A stretch of DNA of 58,794 bases, taken from Janibacter limosus NBRC 16128 (GTDB lineage Bacteria > Actinomycetota > Actinomycetes > Actinomycetales > Dermatophilaceae). A program made the translations under genes and the position numbers. Shown in pieces: positions 43,997 to 52,112 of the stretch (position 1 is its first letter; every line of letters begins with the position of its first letter). Location of the stretch: contig NZ_BCSS01000020.1 in the NCBI RefSeq assembly GCF_001570985.1, forward strand, positions 1-58,794, in the 5' to 3' direction. Below the pieces are notes generated by a model. It ran no database searches. It was not told the origin of the DNA and worked only from the letters and a program-made list of their open reading frames with translations.

Positions 43997-45670
43997 ATGC
44001 CGACGCCACCCCTGGGTATCGCGACCATCGTCCTGCTGCTCGTCATCTTCTACGGCCTCACCATGGTCATGTCGCTGAAGATCAGCCGCGGCAAGGAAAA
44101 CGCGGACGAGTACATGACGGCCGGCCACAACATCGGCTTCGGCATCTCAGCGGCATCGATGACGGCGACCTGGATCTGGGCGTCGTCGATGTACGCCTCG
44201 GTCACCTCCGGCTACACGTACGGCATCTCGGGACCGATCCACTACGGGCTGTGGGGCGCCCTGATGATCCTCTTCATCTACCCCTTCGGTCGGCGCATCC
44301 GCAAGGTCGCCCCCAACGCGCACACCCTCGCCGAGGTCATGCGGGCCCGGCACGGTCGCTCGAGCCAGCTGATGCTCGCGATCTCCAACGTCCTCGGCAG
44401 CGTCATCTCGTTGATGTCCAACTTCATCGCCGGTGGTGCGCTCATCTCGATGCTCTCGCCGCTGACCTTCATCCAGGGCGTCCTGATGATCGCGGCAGGC
44501 GTCCTGCTCTACACGATCTGGTCCGGCTTCCGCGCCTCCGTCCTCACCGACTTCGCCCAGGTCGTCGCGATGCTGCTCGCCGTCGTCATCCTCGTACCGA
44601 CCTTCTTCTTCGTCCTCGGTGGCACCGACCTCCTGCGCGAAGGAGCCGTCAACCTCACGCCCCACCAGGCGAACTTCTTCTCCTCGGAGGCCTTCCTGCG
44701 GCAGGGCGCCCCCTACATCGCGGCCGTCCTCGCCTACGCCATCGGCAACCAGACGATCGCGCAGCGGCTCTTCGCCGTACGCGAGGACCTCATCAAGCCG
44801 ACCTTCATCACCGCGACGGTCGGCTACGGCGCGACCATCATCGGCATCGGCATGATGGGCGTGCTCGCGCTCTACTCCGGGATCACCCCGGCCGGCGGGG
44901 ACCCCAACAACCTGCTGCCACAGCTCGCCGCGACGCATCTCGCGACTCCCTTGATCATCGTCTTCTTCGTCATGATCATCGGCTCCCTGTCCTCGACGGC
45001 CGACTCCGACCTCGCCGCCCTGTCCTCGATCGTCATGACCGACATCTACGGTGAGCGCGCCCGCCGCGAGGGCCGGATCAACCCCAGGACGATGCTCCTC
45101 ATCGGGCGCCTGACGATGGTGGTCGCGACCGTCGCCGCGGTCCTCTTCGCGGCGCTGGAGCTCAACATCCTCGACCTGCTCGTCTTCGTCGGAGCGATGT
45201 GGGGCTGCCTCGTCTTCCCGGTCATCGCCTCCTTCTACTGGACGCGGATCACCAACGCGGCCTTCACCACCTCCGTGCTCGTCGCCTTCGCGATCTTCCT
45301 GCCGGTGCGCTTCTCCTGGCTGCCGCAGCACGGCGCGCTGGACCTCGTCATCGACGTCGTCGGCATCATCGGGGCGGGCATCGTCATCGGCTTGATGGCC
45401 TTCGGCTTCTTCGGCCCCAAGGTGGGCATGGTCGCCGGAACGCTCTTCGCGGTGGGGGTCGCCCCCTTCGCCATCGGGGTGATCTCGCAGTACCCGGCCC
45501 TCTCGGGCTCGCTGCTCGCCTACGCCGTCTCGACGATCGTCTGCGTGGTCATGTCGCTGCGGTCACGGCAGGAGCCCTTCGACTTCGCCGTCATCGCCGG
45601 GCGCACCTCGGACTTCACCGTGGCGCCGGACAGCGACCGCGACGGCGACCTCGAGCCCACCCACTCCTGA
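43997..45670 (+). CDS. Sodium:solute symporter family transporter (SSS)
   Basis: 557-aa inner-membrane transporter with about 13-14 hydrophobic helices. Family signatures are YMTAGHNIGFGISAASMTATWIWASSMYASV near the N-terminus and the ADSDLAALSSIVMTDIYG sodium-site/cytoplasmic stretch. The residue SLSSTADSD belongs to Na2-site helix 8. It resembles urea/organic-anion (DUR3-like) members more than proline or acetate permeases; the substrate is inferred, not shown. ATG 43997 follows GGAAGGAAGGC. A 43-residue one-helix gene follows 15 bp later. The 198-bp gap upstream has no clear promoter. Confidence 0.87.
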   Translation: MPTPPLGIATIVLLLVIFYGLTMVMSLKISRGKENADEYMTAGHNIGFGISAASMTATWIWASSMYASVTSGYTYGISGPIHYGLWGALMILFIYPFGRRIRKVAPNAHTLAEVMRARHGRSSQLMLAISNVLGSVISLMSNFIAGGALISMLSPLTFIQGVLMIAAGVLLYTIWSGFRASVLTDFAQVVAMLLAVVILVPTFFFVLGGTDLLREGAVNLTPHQANFFSSEAFLRQGAPYIAAVLAYAIGNQTIAQRLFAVREDLIKPTFITATVGYGATIIGIGMMGVLALYSGITPAGGDPNNLLPQLAATHLATPLIIVFFVMIIGSLSSTADSDLAALSSIVMTDIYGERARREGRINPRTMLLIGRLTMVVATVAAVLFAALELNILDLLVFVGAMWGCLVFPVIASFYWTRITNAAFTTSVLVAFAIFLPVRFSWLPQHGALDLVIDVVGIIGAGIVIGLMAFGFFGPKVGMVAGTLFAVGVAPFAIGVISQYPALSGSLLAYAVSTIVCVVMSLRSRQEPFDFAVIAGRTSDFTVAPDSDRDGDLEPTHS

Positions 45671-45685
45671 CCGGAAGGACCGCAC

Positions 45686-45817
45686 ATGTCCATCACCGCA
45701 CTGACCGTCTACATCCTCATCTGGCCCGTCATCGTGGCCGTGATCCTCGCCGTCATCTGCGTCGGCTTCTACAAGGAGTGGCGCGCGGCCAAGGACGAGG
45801 GCCGCCGGATCATCTGA
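45686..45817 (+). CDS. Tiny single-TM putative transporter subunit
   Basis: 43-aa protein. A hydrophobic helix (YILIWPVIVAVILAVICVGF, about 9-28) is followed by a basic/acidic tail YKEWRAAKDEGRRII. ATG 45686 is preceded by GGAAGGACCGCAC, 15 bp after the SSS transporter gene. Very small one-helix subunits of this kind accompany SSS and NSS-type transporters and are often missed. The gene is convincing from its ribosome site and spacing; the subunit role is inferred. Confidence 0.72.
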   Translation: MSITALTVYILIWPVIVAVILAVICVGFYKEWRAAKDEGRRII

Positions 45818-45823
45818 CCGCGG

Positions 45824-46840
45824 ATGCACGAGGCCTCCCGCGGGTATGTCCGGGCCATGCGGCACAGCAGCCCGGACGAGCCCGGGATCACGCGGCGTCG
45901 GCGCGGGCGTGGCTTCAGCCACCACCTGCCCTCCGGCCGACTCGTCGACGCCGCCACCCGAGAGCGCATCGACGCCCTCGCCGTGCCACCCGCCTGGCGG
46001 GACGTGTGGATCTGCACCGACCCCGACGCCCATCTGCTGGCGACGGGCGTCGACGAGGCCGGTCGCACGCAGTACCTCTACCACCCGCGGTGGCGGGCGG
46101 CGCGCGATCGCGAGAAGTTCGACCGCGTGCTCGAGATGGCCCCGCTCCTGCCCCGGATGCGCCGACGACTGCGCGCCGACCTGGGTGCCCGCGGACTCAC
46201 CCGGGAGCGCGTCACGGCCACCGCCCTGTGGCTGCTCGACACCGGCAGGCTGCGGGTCGGGTCCGCCGCCTACGAGGAGGAGCACGGGTCGCACGGCGTG
46301 ACCACGCTGCTCACCGAGCACCTCCACGACACCGGCTCGGGGGTACGGCTCGAGTTCCCGGCGAAGGGGGGACAACGCGCCTGCGTGCTCGTCACCGACG
46401 ACGACGTCGTGCGCGCCCTGCGGGCGCTGCGTCGGGCGGGCCGACACGGAGAGCACCTGCTCCGGTACCGCGACGCGTTTACCCGGCAGGACCTCCGCGC
46501 CGCGGCGGTCTCCGACCGGTTCGCCGCGATCGTCGGGCAGGCCCACACGGTCAAGGACCTGCGCACGTGGGCCGCGACGGTCACCGCGGCCGAGTCCCTG
46601 GCGGCCTCCTCCCGCACAGGGGTGGAGGTGGAGGAGGCCGTGCGTCTCGCGGTGGAGGCGGCGGCCGACTCGCTCGGGGACACGGTCACCGTGGCCCGCG
46701 ACAGCTATGTCGACCCTCGGTTGCTCGACGCCCACCGCGAGGGGCGCGGGATCCGACCCGCTCGGGGGGCGCCGCTCGAGCACAGCGACGCGGTCCGGCG
46801 ACGTGTCGAACGCGAGCTGGTCGCGCTGCTGACCGCCTGA
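45824..46840 (+). CDS. DNA topoisomerase IB
   Basis: 338-aa eukaryotic-type topoisomerase IB of bacteria. The N-terminal RRRRGRGFSHHLPSGRLVDAATRERIDALAVPPAWRDVWI is the family start. Catalytic residues: Arg in RLRVGSAAYEEEHGSHGVTTL, Lys in the beta-hairpin VRLEFPAKGGQR, His/Arg in AHTVKDLRTWAATVTAAE and Tyr295 in ARDSYVDPRLLD. It relaxes supercoils without ATP. ATG 45824 is 6 bp after the small TM gene. It is found in many Actinobacteria and poxviruses. Confidence 0.92.
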   Translation: MHEASRGYVRAMRHSSPDEPGITRRRRGRGFSHHLPSGRLVDAATRERIDALAVPPAWRDVWICTDPDAHLLATGVDEAGRTQYLYHPRWRAARDREKFDRVLEMAPLLPRMRRRLRADLGARGLTRERVTATALWLLDTGRLRVGSAAYEEEHGSHGVTTLLTEHLHDTGSGVRLEFPAKGGQRACVLVTDDDVVRALRALRRAGRHGEHLLRYRDAFTRQDLRAAAVSDRFAAIVGQAHTVKDLRTWAATVTAAESLAASSRTGVEVEEAVRLAVEAAADSLGDTVTVARDSYVDPRLLDAHREGRGIRPARGAPLEHSDAVRRRVERELVALLTA

Positions 46841-46876
46841 TGCATGTCCCGAGGGCGACGGGGTAGGTGCCCCGAC

Positions 46877-46969
46877 ATGATCGAAGGGTGGCCCCTGGGC
46901 CTCGGCTGGCTGATCCTGCTGGTGCTCCTCGGCACCCTGGCGTGGTTCGTCCTGCGGGGGCCGCGATGA
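46877..46969 (+). CDS. 30-aa single-TM membrane peptide
   Basis: Sequence: MIEGWPLGLGW then LILLVLLGTLAWFVLRGPR. One hydrophobic helix ends in a short basic tail. GGGGTAGGTG lies 8 bases before the ATG at 46877. Its TGA (46967-46969) overlaps the lipoprotein ATG (46966) as ATGA, so translation is coupled. It is too small for family recognition. The position at the head of a transporter operon suggests a regulator or subunit of that transporter (inference). Confidence 0.6.
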   Translation: MIEGWPLGLGWLILLVLLGTLAWFVLRGPR

Positions 46970-47418
46970 GACGCCGCGCAGCGGGCATGACGTTGACGGC
47001 CCTCGCGCTGTCGGTGGCGCTCTCCGGCTGTGTCACTCCCGCGCTGGACTCTGGTGCCTTCCGGCAGAACGCCCGCGGCGCCGTCGGGTCGGGCCTGTCC
47101 GAGACGAGCACGGCCGCGCTCGTCGTCGAGCAGGTCCTCGCCGACCGGGTCACCGACGCGGTCGCCGACACCAGCCTGAGCAACTGCGAGGACGCCATCG
47201 GGCCGATCGAGGACAGCTTCGGCAAGGTCCAGCCTCCCCACGGCCGTGACGACTCGCTGCGCACCGACGTGCTCGACACCCTCGGCGACGCCGACACTGC
47301 CATCGCAGACGCCCGGATCGCCGCGCGCCGGGACGACACGGAGGGACTGCAGCAGGCCCTGACCGACCTGGACGCCGTGATCACGGACTTCGAGCAGCTC
47401 GAGCAGGGGCTGGGATGA
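46966..47418 (+). CDS. Small lipoprotein upstream of NRAMP-like transporter
   Basis: 150-aa lipoprotein. The signal is MRRRAAGMTLTALALSVALSGC with Cys22 as lipidation site (LSGC lipobox). The mature region is mostly helical and acidic (TSTAALVVEQVLADRVTDAV, then RTDVLDTLGDADTAIADARIA and LDAVITDFEQLEQGLG). Family is not recognised. Its start overlaps the tiny TM gene and its stop overlaps the transporter start (both ATGA), so three genes are coupled. A role at the outer face of the transporter is inferred. Confidence 0.75.
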   Translation: MRRRAAGMTLTALALSVALSGCVTPALDSGAFRQNARGAVGSGLSETSTAALVVEQVLADRVTDAVADTSLSNCEDAIGPIEDSFGKVQPPHGRDDSLRTDVLDTLGDADTAIADARIAARRDDTEGLQQALTDLDAVITDFEQLEQGLG

Positions 47419-48644
47419 AAAAGGTCTTCGGTCTCGTCCTCGGCGTGATGACCGCCATCGGCGGCTTCGTCGACATCGGCGACATCGTCACGGCCGGCGT
47501 CGTCGGCTCCCGCTTCGGCATGTCGCTCACGTGGGTGCTGATCCTCGGCACCTTCAGCATCTGCGTCTTCGCGGAGATGAGCGGACGGGTTGCCGCCGTG
47601 AGCGGCCGACCCACCTTCGACCTCATCCGCGAGCGTCTGGGGCCCCGCCTCGGCCTGCTCAACCTCATCGGCTCGCTGGCCGTGACGCTGCTGACCTTCA
47701 TCGCCGAGATCGGCGGCGTCGCCCTCGCCCTGCAACTCGCCACGAGCGTCAACCGCTACCTGTGGATCCCCGTGGTGGCCGCCGCGCTGTGGCTCGTCTT
47801 CTGGCGGGTGAAGTTCGCGGCGCTGGAAAACACCTTCGGCCTCGGTGGGCTGGCGCTCATCGTCTTTGCCGTCGCCGTGTGGCAGCTGTCGCCGGACTGG
47901 TCGCAGATGTGGCATGAGGCCTCCCGCGCCGCCATGCCGCAACCCGAGGGCATCCCGACCTACTGGTACTACGCCGTGGCGATCTTCGGAGCGACGATGA
48001 CGCCCTACGAGGTCTTCTTCTTCTCCTCCGGCGGCATCGAGGAGGGCTGGCGCACCAAGGACATCAAGACGATGCGCGGCAATGTCTTCCTCGGCTTCCC
48101 CCTCGGGGCGCTGCTGTCCCTCGCCATCACGGCGACCGCCGCCATCGTCTTCCTCCCCCTGTCGGTCGAGGTGGGGAGCCTGAGCCAGACCGTGCTCCCG
48201 GTCGGCATGGCCCTGGGCAAGATCGGTATCGCCATCGCGTTGCTCGGCCTCTTCGCCGCGACCTTCGGCGCGGCGTGCGAGACCGGGTTGTCGGTGGGCT
48301 ACAGCATCAGCCAGTACTTCGGCTGGCAGTGGGGCAAGTTCGTCGAGCCGCTGCAGGCCGCGCGTTTCCACACGATCCTGCTCCTCATGTGCATCATCGG
48401 GCCCGGGGTGCTGCTCACGACGGTCGACCCGATCATGGTCACGGAGTACTCGGTGGTCTTCAGCGCCATCGCCCTGCCCCTGACGTACATCCCGATCCTC
48501 ATCGTCGCCAACGACCGGACCTACATGGGAGACCGCGTCAACGGACGCATGGCCAATGTCCTGGGCAGCATCGTCCTCGTCCCGGTGCTCGTGGCCTCCC
48601 TCGCCGCCATACCGCTGATGATCGTGACGAGGGTGGGGCAGTGA
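47415..48644 (+). CDS. NRAMP-related divalent cation transporter with altered metal site
   Basis: 409-aa membrane protein with about 10-11 helices of the NRAMP/APC fold. In helix 1 the usual DPGN reads DIGD (D20-D23). In helix 6 the usual MPH reads TPY, in IFGATMTPYEVFFFSSG. So the metal-binding Asp is kept, while the Asn of DPGN is Asp and the soft-metal methionine and His are lost. This departs from Mn/Fe transporters and is reminiscent of NRAMP-related magnesium transporters, which lack the methionine (family knowledge; exact match not checked). It is coupled to a lipoprotein upstream and followed 1 bp later by a PRC-barrel gene. Confidence 0.82.
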   Translation: MKKVFGLVLGVMTAIGGFVDIGDIVTAGVVGSRFGMSLTWVLILGTFSICVFAEMSGRVAAVSGRPTFDLIRERLGPRLGLLNLIGSLAVTLLTFIAEIGGVALALQLATSVNRYLWIPVVAAALWLVFWRVKFAALENTFGLGGLALIVFAVAVWQLSPDWSQMWHEASRAAMPQPEGIPTYWYYAVAIFGATMTPYEVFFFSSGGIEEGWRTKDIKTMRGNVFLGFPLGALLSLAITATAAIVFLPLSVEVGSLSQTVLPVGMALGKIGIAIALLGLFAATFGAACETGLSVGYSISQYFGWQWGKFVEPLQAARFHTILLLMCIIGPGVLLTTVDPIMVTEYSVVFSAIALPLTYIPILIVANDRTYMGDRVNGRMANVLGSIVLVPVLVASLAAIPLMIVTRVGQ

Positions 48645-48645
48645 C

Positions 48646-49449
48646 ATGGGTGACGACATGGGTCCGGTGAGCTTCGACGACAGCGCCGTCATCCGCCTGC
48701 TCGACCACCAGATCGTCGACGCCGACGGGCACCACCTGGGCAAGGTGGACGACCTCTCCCTTCGTCAGGAGGGTGAGGACCTCCTCATCGATGCGCTCAT
48801 GGTCGGCCCGGCGGCGCTCGCGCCGCGATACCCCGGCCTCGTCGGCCGGTGGGGTTGGGCGATCTGGCGCCGGCTCAACGACGCCGACGACCCCGGCATG
48901 GTCCTCGTACCGCTGGGGCACATCGTCGACATGGGATCCGACGTGCAGGTGGACGCGCGGACCAGGGACGTCCTGCTGTCGTCCTTCGGCCTGGAGAACT
49001 GGCTGCGCCGTCACCTCATCGGCCGCATCCCGGGGCCGAAGGGGGGCAAGCACCTGCCCGAGGAGAGCCACCCGGCGCGGACCACACCGGGAGACGGGAC
49101 GGGCGAGGCCGCCGAGGCGCCCGAGCGCGGCAGCACCGGACCGCGGCACCGCCTCACCGAGCTGCTCCACATGGACGTCGTCGACGCCACCGGCGAGCCC
49201 GTCGGCCGGGTGACCGATGTGCGCAGCCACGCGGAGGACATCCGCGACGGGATCGCGCTGACCTCCGTGCTCGTCGGGCCGCGCCTCATGGGATCGAAGC
49301 TCGGGTACTCCTCCGACGAGCAGGACGGTCCGCGCGCGATCAGCTGGATCATCGGTCGGATGCACCGCTCCGCGCACTGGCACGACCTGGCGGACGTCGC
49401 GGCGATCTCCTGGGAGGAGCGACGCCTCGAGATCGCTGACCGCGGCTGA
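48646..49449 (+). CDS. Two PRC-barrel domain protein
   Basis: 267-aa cytoplasmic protein with two PRC-barrel-like halves. The first (about 15-110) reads LLDHQIVDADGHHLGKVDDLSLRQEGEDLLIDALMVGPAAL. The second (about 165-240) reads LTELLHMDVVDATGEPVGRVTDVRSHAEDIRDGIALTSVLVGPRLMG. A Pro/Glu-rich linker lies between. PRC-barrels bind RNA or accessory proteins and, in Actinobacteria, also occur next to transporters. The gene starts 1 bp after the NRAMP-like stop, so it belongs to that operon and may act as its cytoplasmic regulator (inference). Confidence 0.85.
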   Translation: MGDDMGPVSFDDSAVIRLLDHQIVDADGHHLGKVDDLSLRQEGEDLLIDALMVGPAALAPRYPGLVGRWGWAIWRRLNDADDPGMVLVPLGHIVDMGSDVQVDARTRDVLLSSFGLENWLRRHLIGRIPGPKGGKHLPEESHPARTTPGDGTGEAAEAPERGSTGPRHRLTELLHMDVVDATGEPVGRVTDVRSHAEDIRDGIALTSVLVGPRLMGSKLGYSSDEQDGPRAISWIIGRMHRSAHWHDLADVAAISWEERRLEIADRG

Positions 49450-49505
49450 GGTTGGGCGGCCCGATCGCGGGTAGCGCAGCCCTACCCCATGCCGAGGAGG
49501 CAACG

Positions 49506-50690
49506 ATGAAGGCCGTGACCTGGCAGTCCCCCGAGACCCTCGAGGTCGTCGACGTCCCCGACCCGCGGATCGAGGAGCCGACCGATGCGATCGTGCGGGT
49601 CACGTCGACCGCGATCTGCGGCTCCGACCTGCACCTCTACGGGGTCCTCGCGCCCTACCTGCAGCCCGGAGACGTCCTCGGCCACGAGGCCATGGGCATC
49701 GTCGAGGAGGTGGGCAGCGAGACCGGCGACCTGGCCGTCGGCGACCGGGTCGTCGTCCCCTTCAACATCGCCTGCGGGCACTGCTGGATGTGCCGTCGCG
49801 GGCTGCAGTCGCAGTGCGAGACGACCCAGGTGAGGGAGCAGGCCAAGGGGGCTGCGCTCTTCGGCTACTCCAGCCTCTACGGCTCCGTCCCCGGCGGGCA
49901 GGCCGAGTACCTGCGGGTGCCGCAGGCGCAGTACGGCCCCGTGCGGGTGCCGCAGACCGGACCCGACGACCGCTACCTCTACCTCTCGGACGTGCTGCCC
50001 ACCGCGTGGCAGGCCGCGCGCTATGCCGATGTCGGCGGAGGGGACACCGTCGTCGTCATGGGCCTGGGCCCCGTCGGCCAGATGGCCGCGCGATCCGCCC
50101 TGCAGCAGGGTGCCGAGCGGGTCATCGGTGTCGACCTGGTCGACGAGCGACTCGCGATGGCCGCCGCCCACGGCATGGAGACGGTGGACGCGCGCACAGT
50201 CGACGACCTCGCCTCGACCGTCGCGGAGATGACCGACGGCCGCGGCGCCGACCGGGTCATCGACGCCGTCGGGATGGAGGCGCACGGCAACCCCGTGCTC
50301 GAGCGGGTCATCGGGGCCACGACCCGCATGCCGAAACCGTTGGCGCGCAAGGCCATGGAGACCGTCGGCATCGATCGGCTCAAGGTGCTGCACCAGTGCT
50401 TCGACGTCGTGCGGCGAGGAGGCACGGTCTCCCTCAGCGGGGTCTACGGCGGCATGGCCGACCCGATGCCGATGCTGACGATGTTCGACAAGCAGGTGAC
50501 CGTGCGCATGGGCCAGGCCAATGTGCGCCGGTGGACCGACGAGCTGCTCGAGATGGTCTCCCGCGACGAGGACGTCTTCGACGTCGAGGGCCTGGCCACG
50601 CACCGGGTGCCGCTCGCGGACGCGCCCGAGGCCTACCGGACCTTCCGCAACAAGGAGGACGGCTGCATCAAGGTGGTGCTCACGCCCTGA
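49506..50690 (+). CDS. Zinc-dependent alcohol dehydrogenase (glutathione-independent FDH-like)
   Basis: 394-aa MDR-family enzyme. Catalytic zinc ligands: CGSDLHLYG, GHEAMGIVEEVG. Structural-zinc cysteines: CGHCWMCRRGLQSQC. Rossmann: VVVMGLGPVGQMAARSALQQGAERVIGVD. An insertion near 270-300 (TTRMPKPLARKAMETVGIDRLKVLHQCFDV) and length fit the formaldehyde-dehydrogenase-like branch. ATG 49506 follows GAGGAGGCAACG, 56 bp after the PRC gene. The substrate may be a small alcohol or a thiol adduct. Confidence 0.9.
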   Translation: MKAVTWQSPETLEVVDVPDPRIEEPTDAIVRVTSTAICGSDLHLYGVLAPYLQPGDVLGHEAMGIVEEVGSETGDLAVGDRVVVPFNIACGHCWMCRRGLQSQCETTQVREQAKGAALFGYSSLYGSVPGGQAEYLRVPQAQYGPVRVPQTGPDDRYLYLSDVLPTAWQAARYADVGGGDTVVVMGLGPVGQMAARSALQQGAERVIGVDLVDERLAMAAAHGMETVDARTVDDLASTVAEMTDGRGADRVIDAVGMEAHGNPVLERVIGATTRMPKPLARKAMETVGIDRLKVLHQCFDVVRRGGTVSLSGVYGGMADPMPMLTMFDKQVTVRMGQANVRRWTDELLEMVSRDEDVFDVEGLATHRVPLADAPEAYRTFRNKEDGCIKVVLTP

Positions 50691-50712
50691 GCGACTGCCC
50701 CGTCCAGGGCGC

Positions 50713-51948
50713 TCAGGCCACCCCGTGACGGCGCTGGTGCCGCTGCCCGAGGCCGGTGCCCACGAGGACGAGGACGATCGAGACGGCGAGGACGCCGATG
50801 TAGCCGATCCACGCCGCGGCCGTGAGCGCCACGGCCGCGGCGACGAAGGAGACCGCCAGCGCGAAGGAGGTCAGCGTCGTGAAGTCCGTGCCTGCCGAGT
50901 CGGGCCGGGCGAAGTCCATGTTGATCGTGTAGACCACGACATTGGCCACGGCGTAGGCCGCCATGAAGGCGCACAGTGCCACCGTCGTCCACACGGTCGA
51001 GGTCTCCCCGAGGGCGAGCGGCACGAGGCCGAGGGTGGCCACGGCGAGGAGGACGCCGCCGAGGACGAGGACCCGCTGGCGTCCCCAGCGCGCGGTGAGG
51101 GCGCCGGCCCCGAGCGCGGCGAGCACCGCCGGGGCGGAGGCGATCGCCCCGGAGACGACACCGATCTTGGTCAGCGACCACCCGGCGTCCACGAGGGCCG
51201 GGGAGACGATCGCATACCCGACCGCGGCACCGATGTAGTAGAGCGGGACGACGACGAGCACCCAGCTGCGGCAGCCCGGCTGGCCGAAGACGGACAGCAC
51301 CTCACGCAGGCCCGCACGCCGCACCTGCACCGCACGCTCCGGCTCGCGGAAGCCGATGACGACCCCGAGGGCGGTCGCGGTGAGCAGCGCGAGCAGGAGG
51401 ATCGCGGGGACCCAGCCCCAGCGGTCGTAGACGATGACGGCGAGGCCGCCACCGACGACGCTGCCGAGGTAGTTGCCGCCGACCTGGATCCCGTTGCCGA
51501 GCCCACGGCCCCCCTCGCTCAGCAGTCGCACGGCGAGCGCGTCGGCCGCGATGTCCTGGGTGGCGGAGAAGAGGACGAAGAGCGCGCAGATCGCCATCAC
51601 CGGACCGAGGTGGTCCGAGGGCGTGGCGAAGGGGGTGAGTGCCAGGAGCGTGATGACCAGCCCGAGCTGCAGCGGGACGAGCCACGAGCGGTAGTGCCCG
51701 TGACGGCGGCTGCCGAAGCGGTCGACGAGCGGGGCCCAGAGGAACTTCAACGGCCAGATGAGCCCGATGGTCTGGACCAGCCCGAGCGTGGCGAGCGAGG
51801 TGCCGCCGTCTCGCAGGATGGCCACGAGCCCAATGGTGAGGAATCCCACGCCGAGGTACTGGGTGAAGTACAGCGCCGTGATGAGCCGGAACCGCTCTGC
51901 GCCGCCGGTCGTGGCGCTCTGCGGGTCTGTCGTGAGGGTCGGTGTCAC
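50713..51948 (-). CDS. MFS transporter of RhtX/FptX siderophore type
   Basis: 411-aa inner-membrane MFS protein with about 12 helices. YFTQYLGVGFLTIGLVAILRDGG, LGLVQTIGLIWPLKFLWAPLVDRFGSRRHGHYRSWL and SATQDIAADALAVRLLSEGGRGLGNGIQVGGNYLGSVVGG resemble the AmpG-like RhtX/FptX siderophore-uptake permeases. I use GTG 51948, with AGGACC upstream; ATG 51993 would add 15 residues. It is divergent from desA across an IdeR-like box, so it is probably iron-repressed and moves the ferrioxamine made by the neighbouring genes. Direction of transport is not shown by sequence. Confidence 0.82.
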   Translation of the reverse strand: MTPTLTTDPQSATTGGAERFRLITALYFTQYLGVGFLTIGLVAILRDGGTSLATLGLVQTIGLIWPLKFLWAPLVDRFGSRRHGHYRSWLVPLQLGLVITLLALTPFATPSDHLGPVMAICALFVLFSATQDIAADALAVRLLSEGGRGLGNGIQVGGNYLGSVVGGGLAVIVYDRWGWVPAILLLALLTATALGVVIGFREPERAVQVRRAGLREVLSVFGQPGCRSWVLVVVPLYYIGAAVGYAIVSPALVDAGWSLTKIGVVSGAIASAPAVLAALGAGALTARWGRQRVLVLGGVLLAVATLGLVPLALGETSTVWTTVALCAFMAAYAVANVVVYTINMDFARPDSAGTDFTTLTSFALAVSFVAAAVALTAAAWIGYIGVLAVSIVLVLVGTGLGQRHQRRHGVA

Positions 51949-52059
51949 GGGTGGTCCTCGAGGGTCGGAGACAGGCGATCGGGCAGGCGTCATGGCACGT
52001 CGGCGGTGACGTCGGGTGCCCTGCGGCTCGACGAGCGAGATGGGCACCGAGTGGTTATG

Positions 52060-52091
52060 TTAGGGCAGCCCTGCCTTACTTAGGTAACCCT
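52060..52091 (+). promoter_or_regulatory. DtxR/IdeR-type iron box(es) in the des-MFS divergent promoter
   Basis: TTAGGGCAGCCCTGCCTTA (52060-52078) is a 19-bp imperfect palindrome close to the consensus TTAGGTTAGGCTAACCTAA, matching 12 of 19 positions by eye. It is followed by TTAGGTAACCCT (52080-52091), a second half-match. They lie 22-53 bp before desA and about 110 bp before the MFS start, so iron-loaded DtxR/IdeR would shut off both directions. Confidence 0.7.
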
Positions 52092-52112
52092 CACTCCCTA
52101 GGAGACCGCCCG

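Noticed and set aside
50521-52083. 520-codon plus-strand frame over the MFS gene
   Set aside because: It is Asp/Glu/Arg-rich and antisense to a transporter with clear helices.
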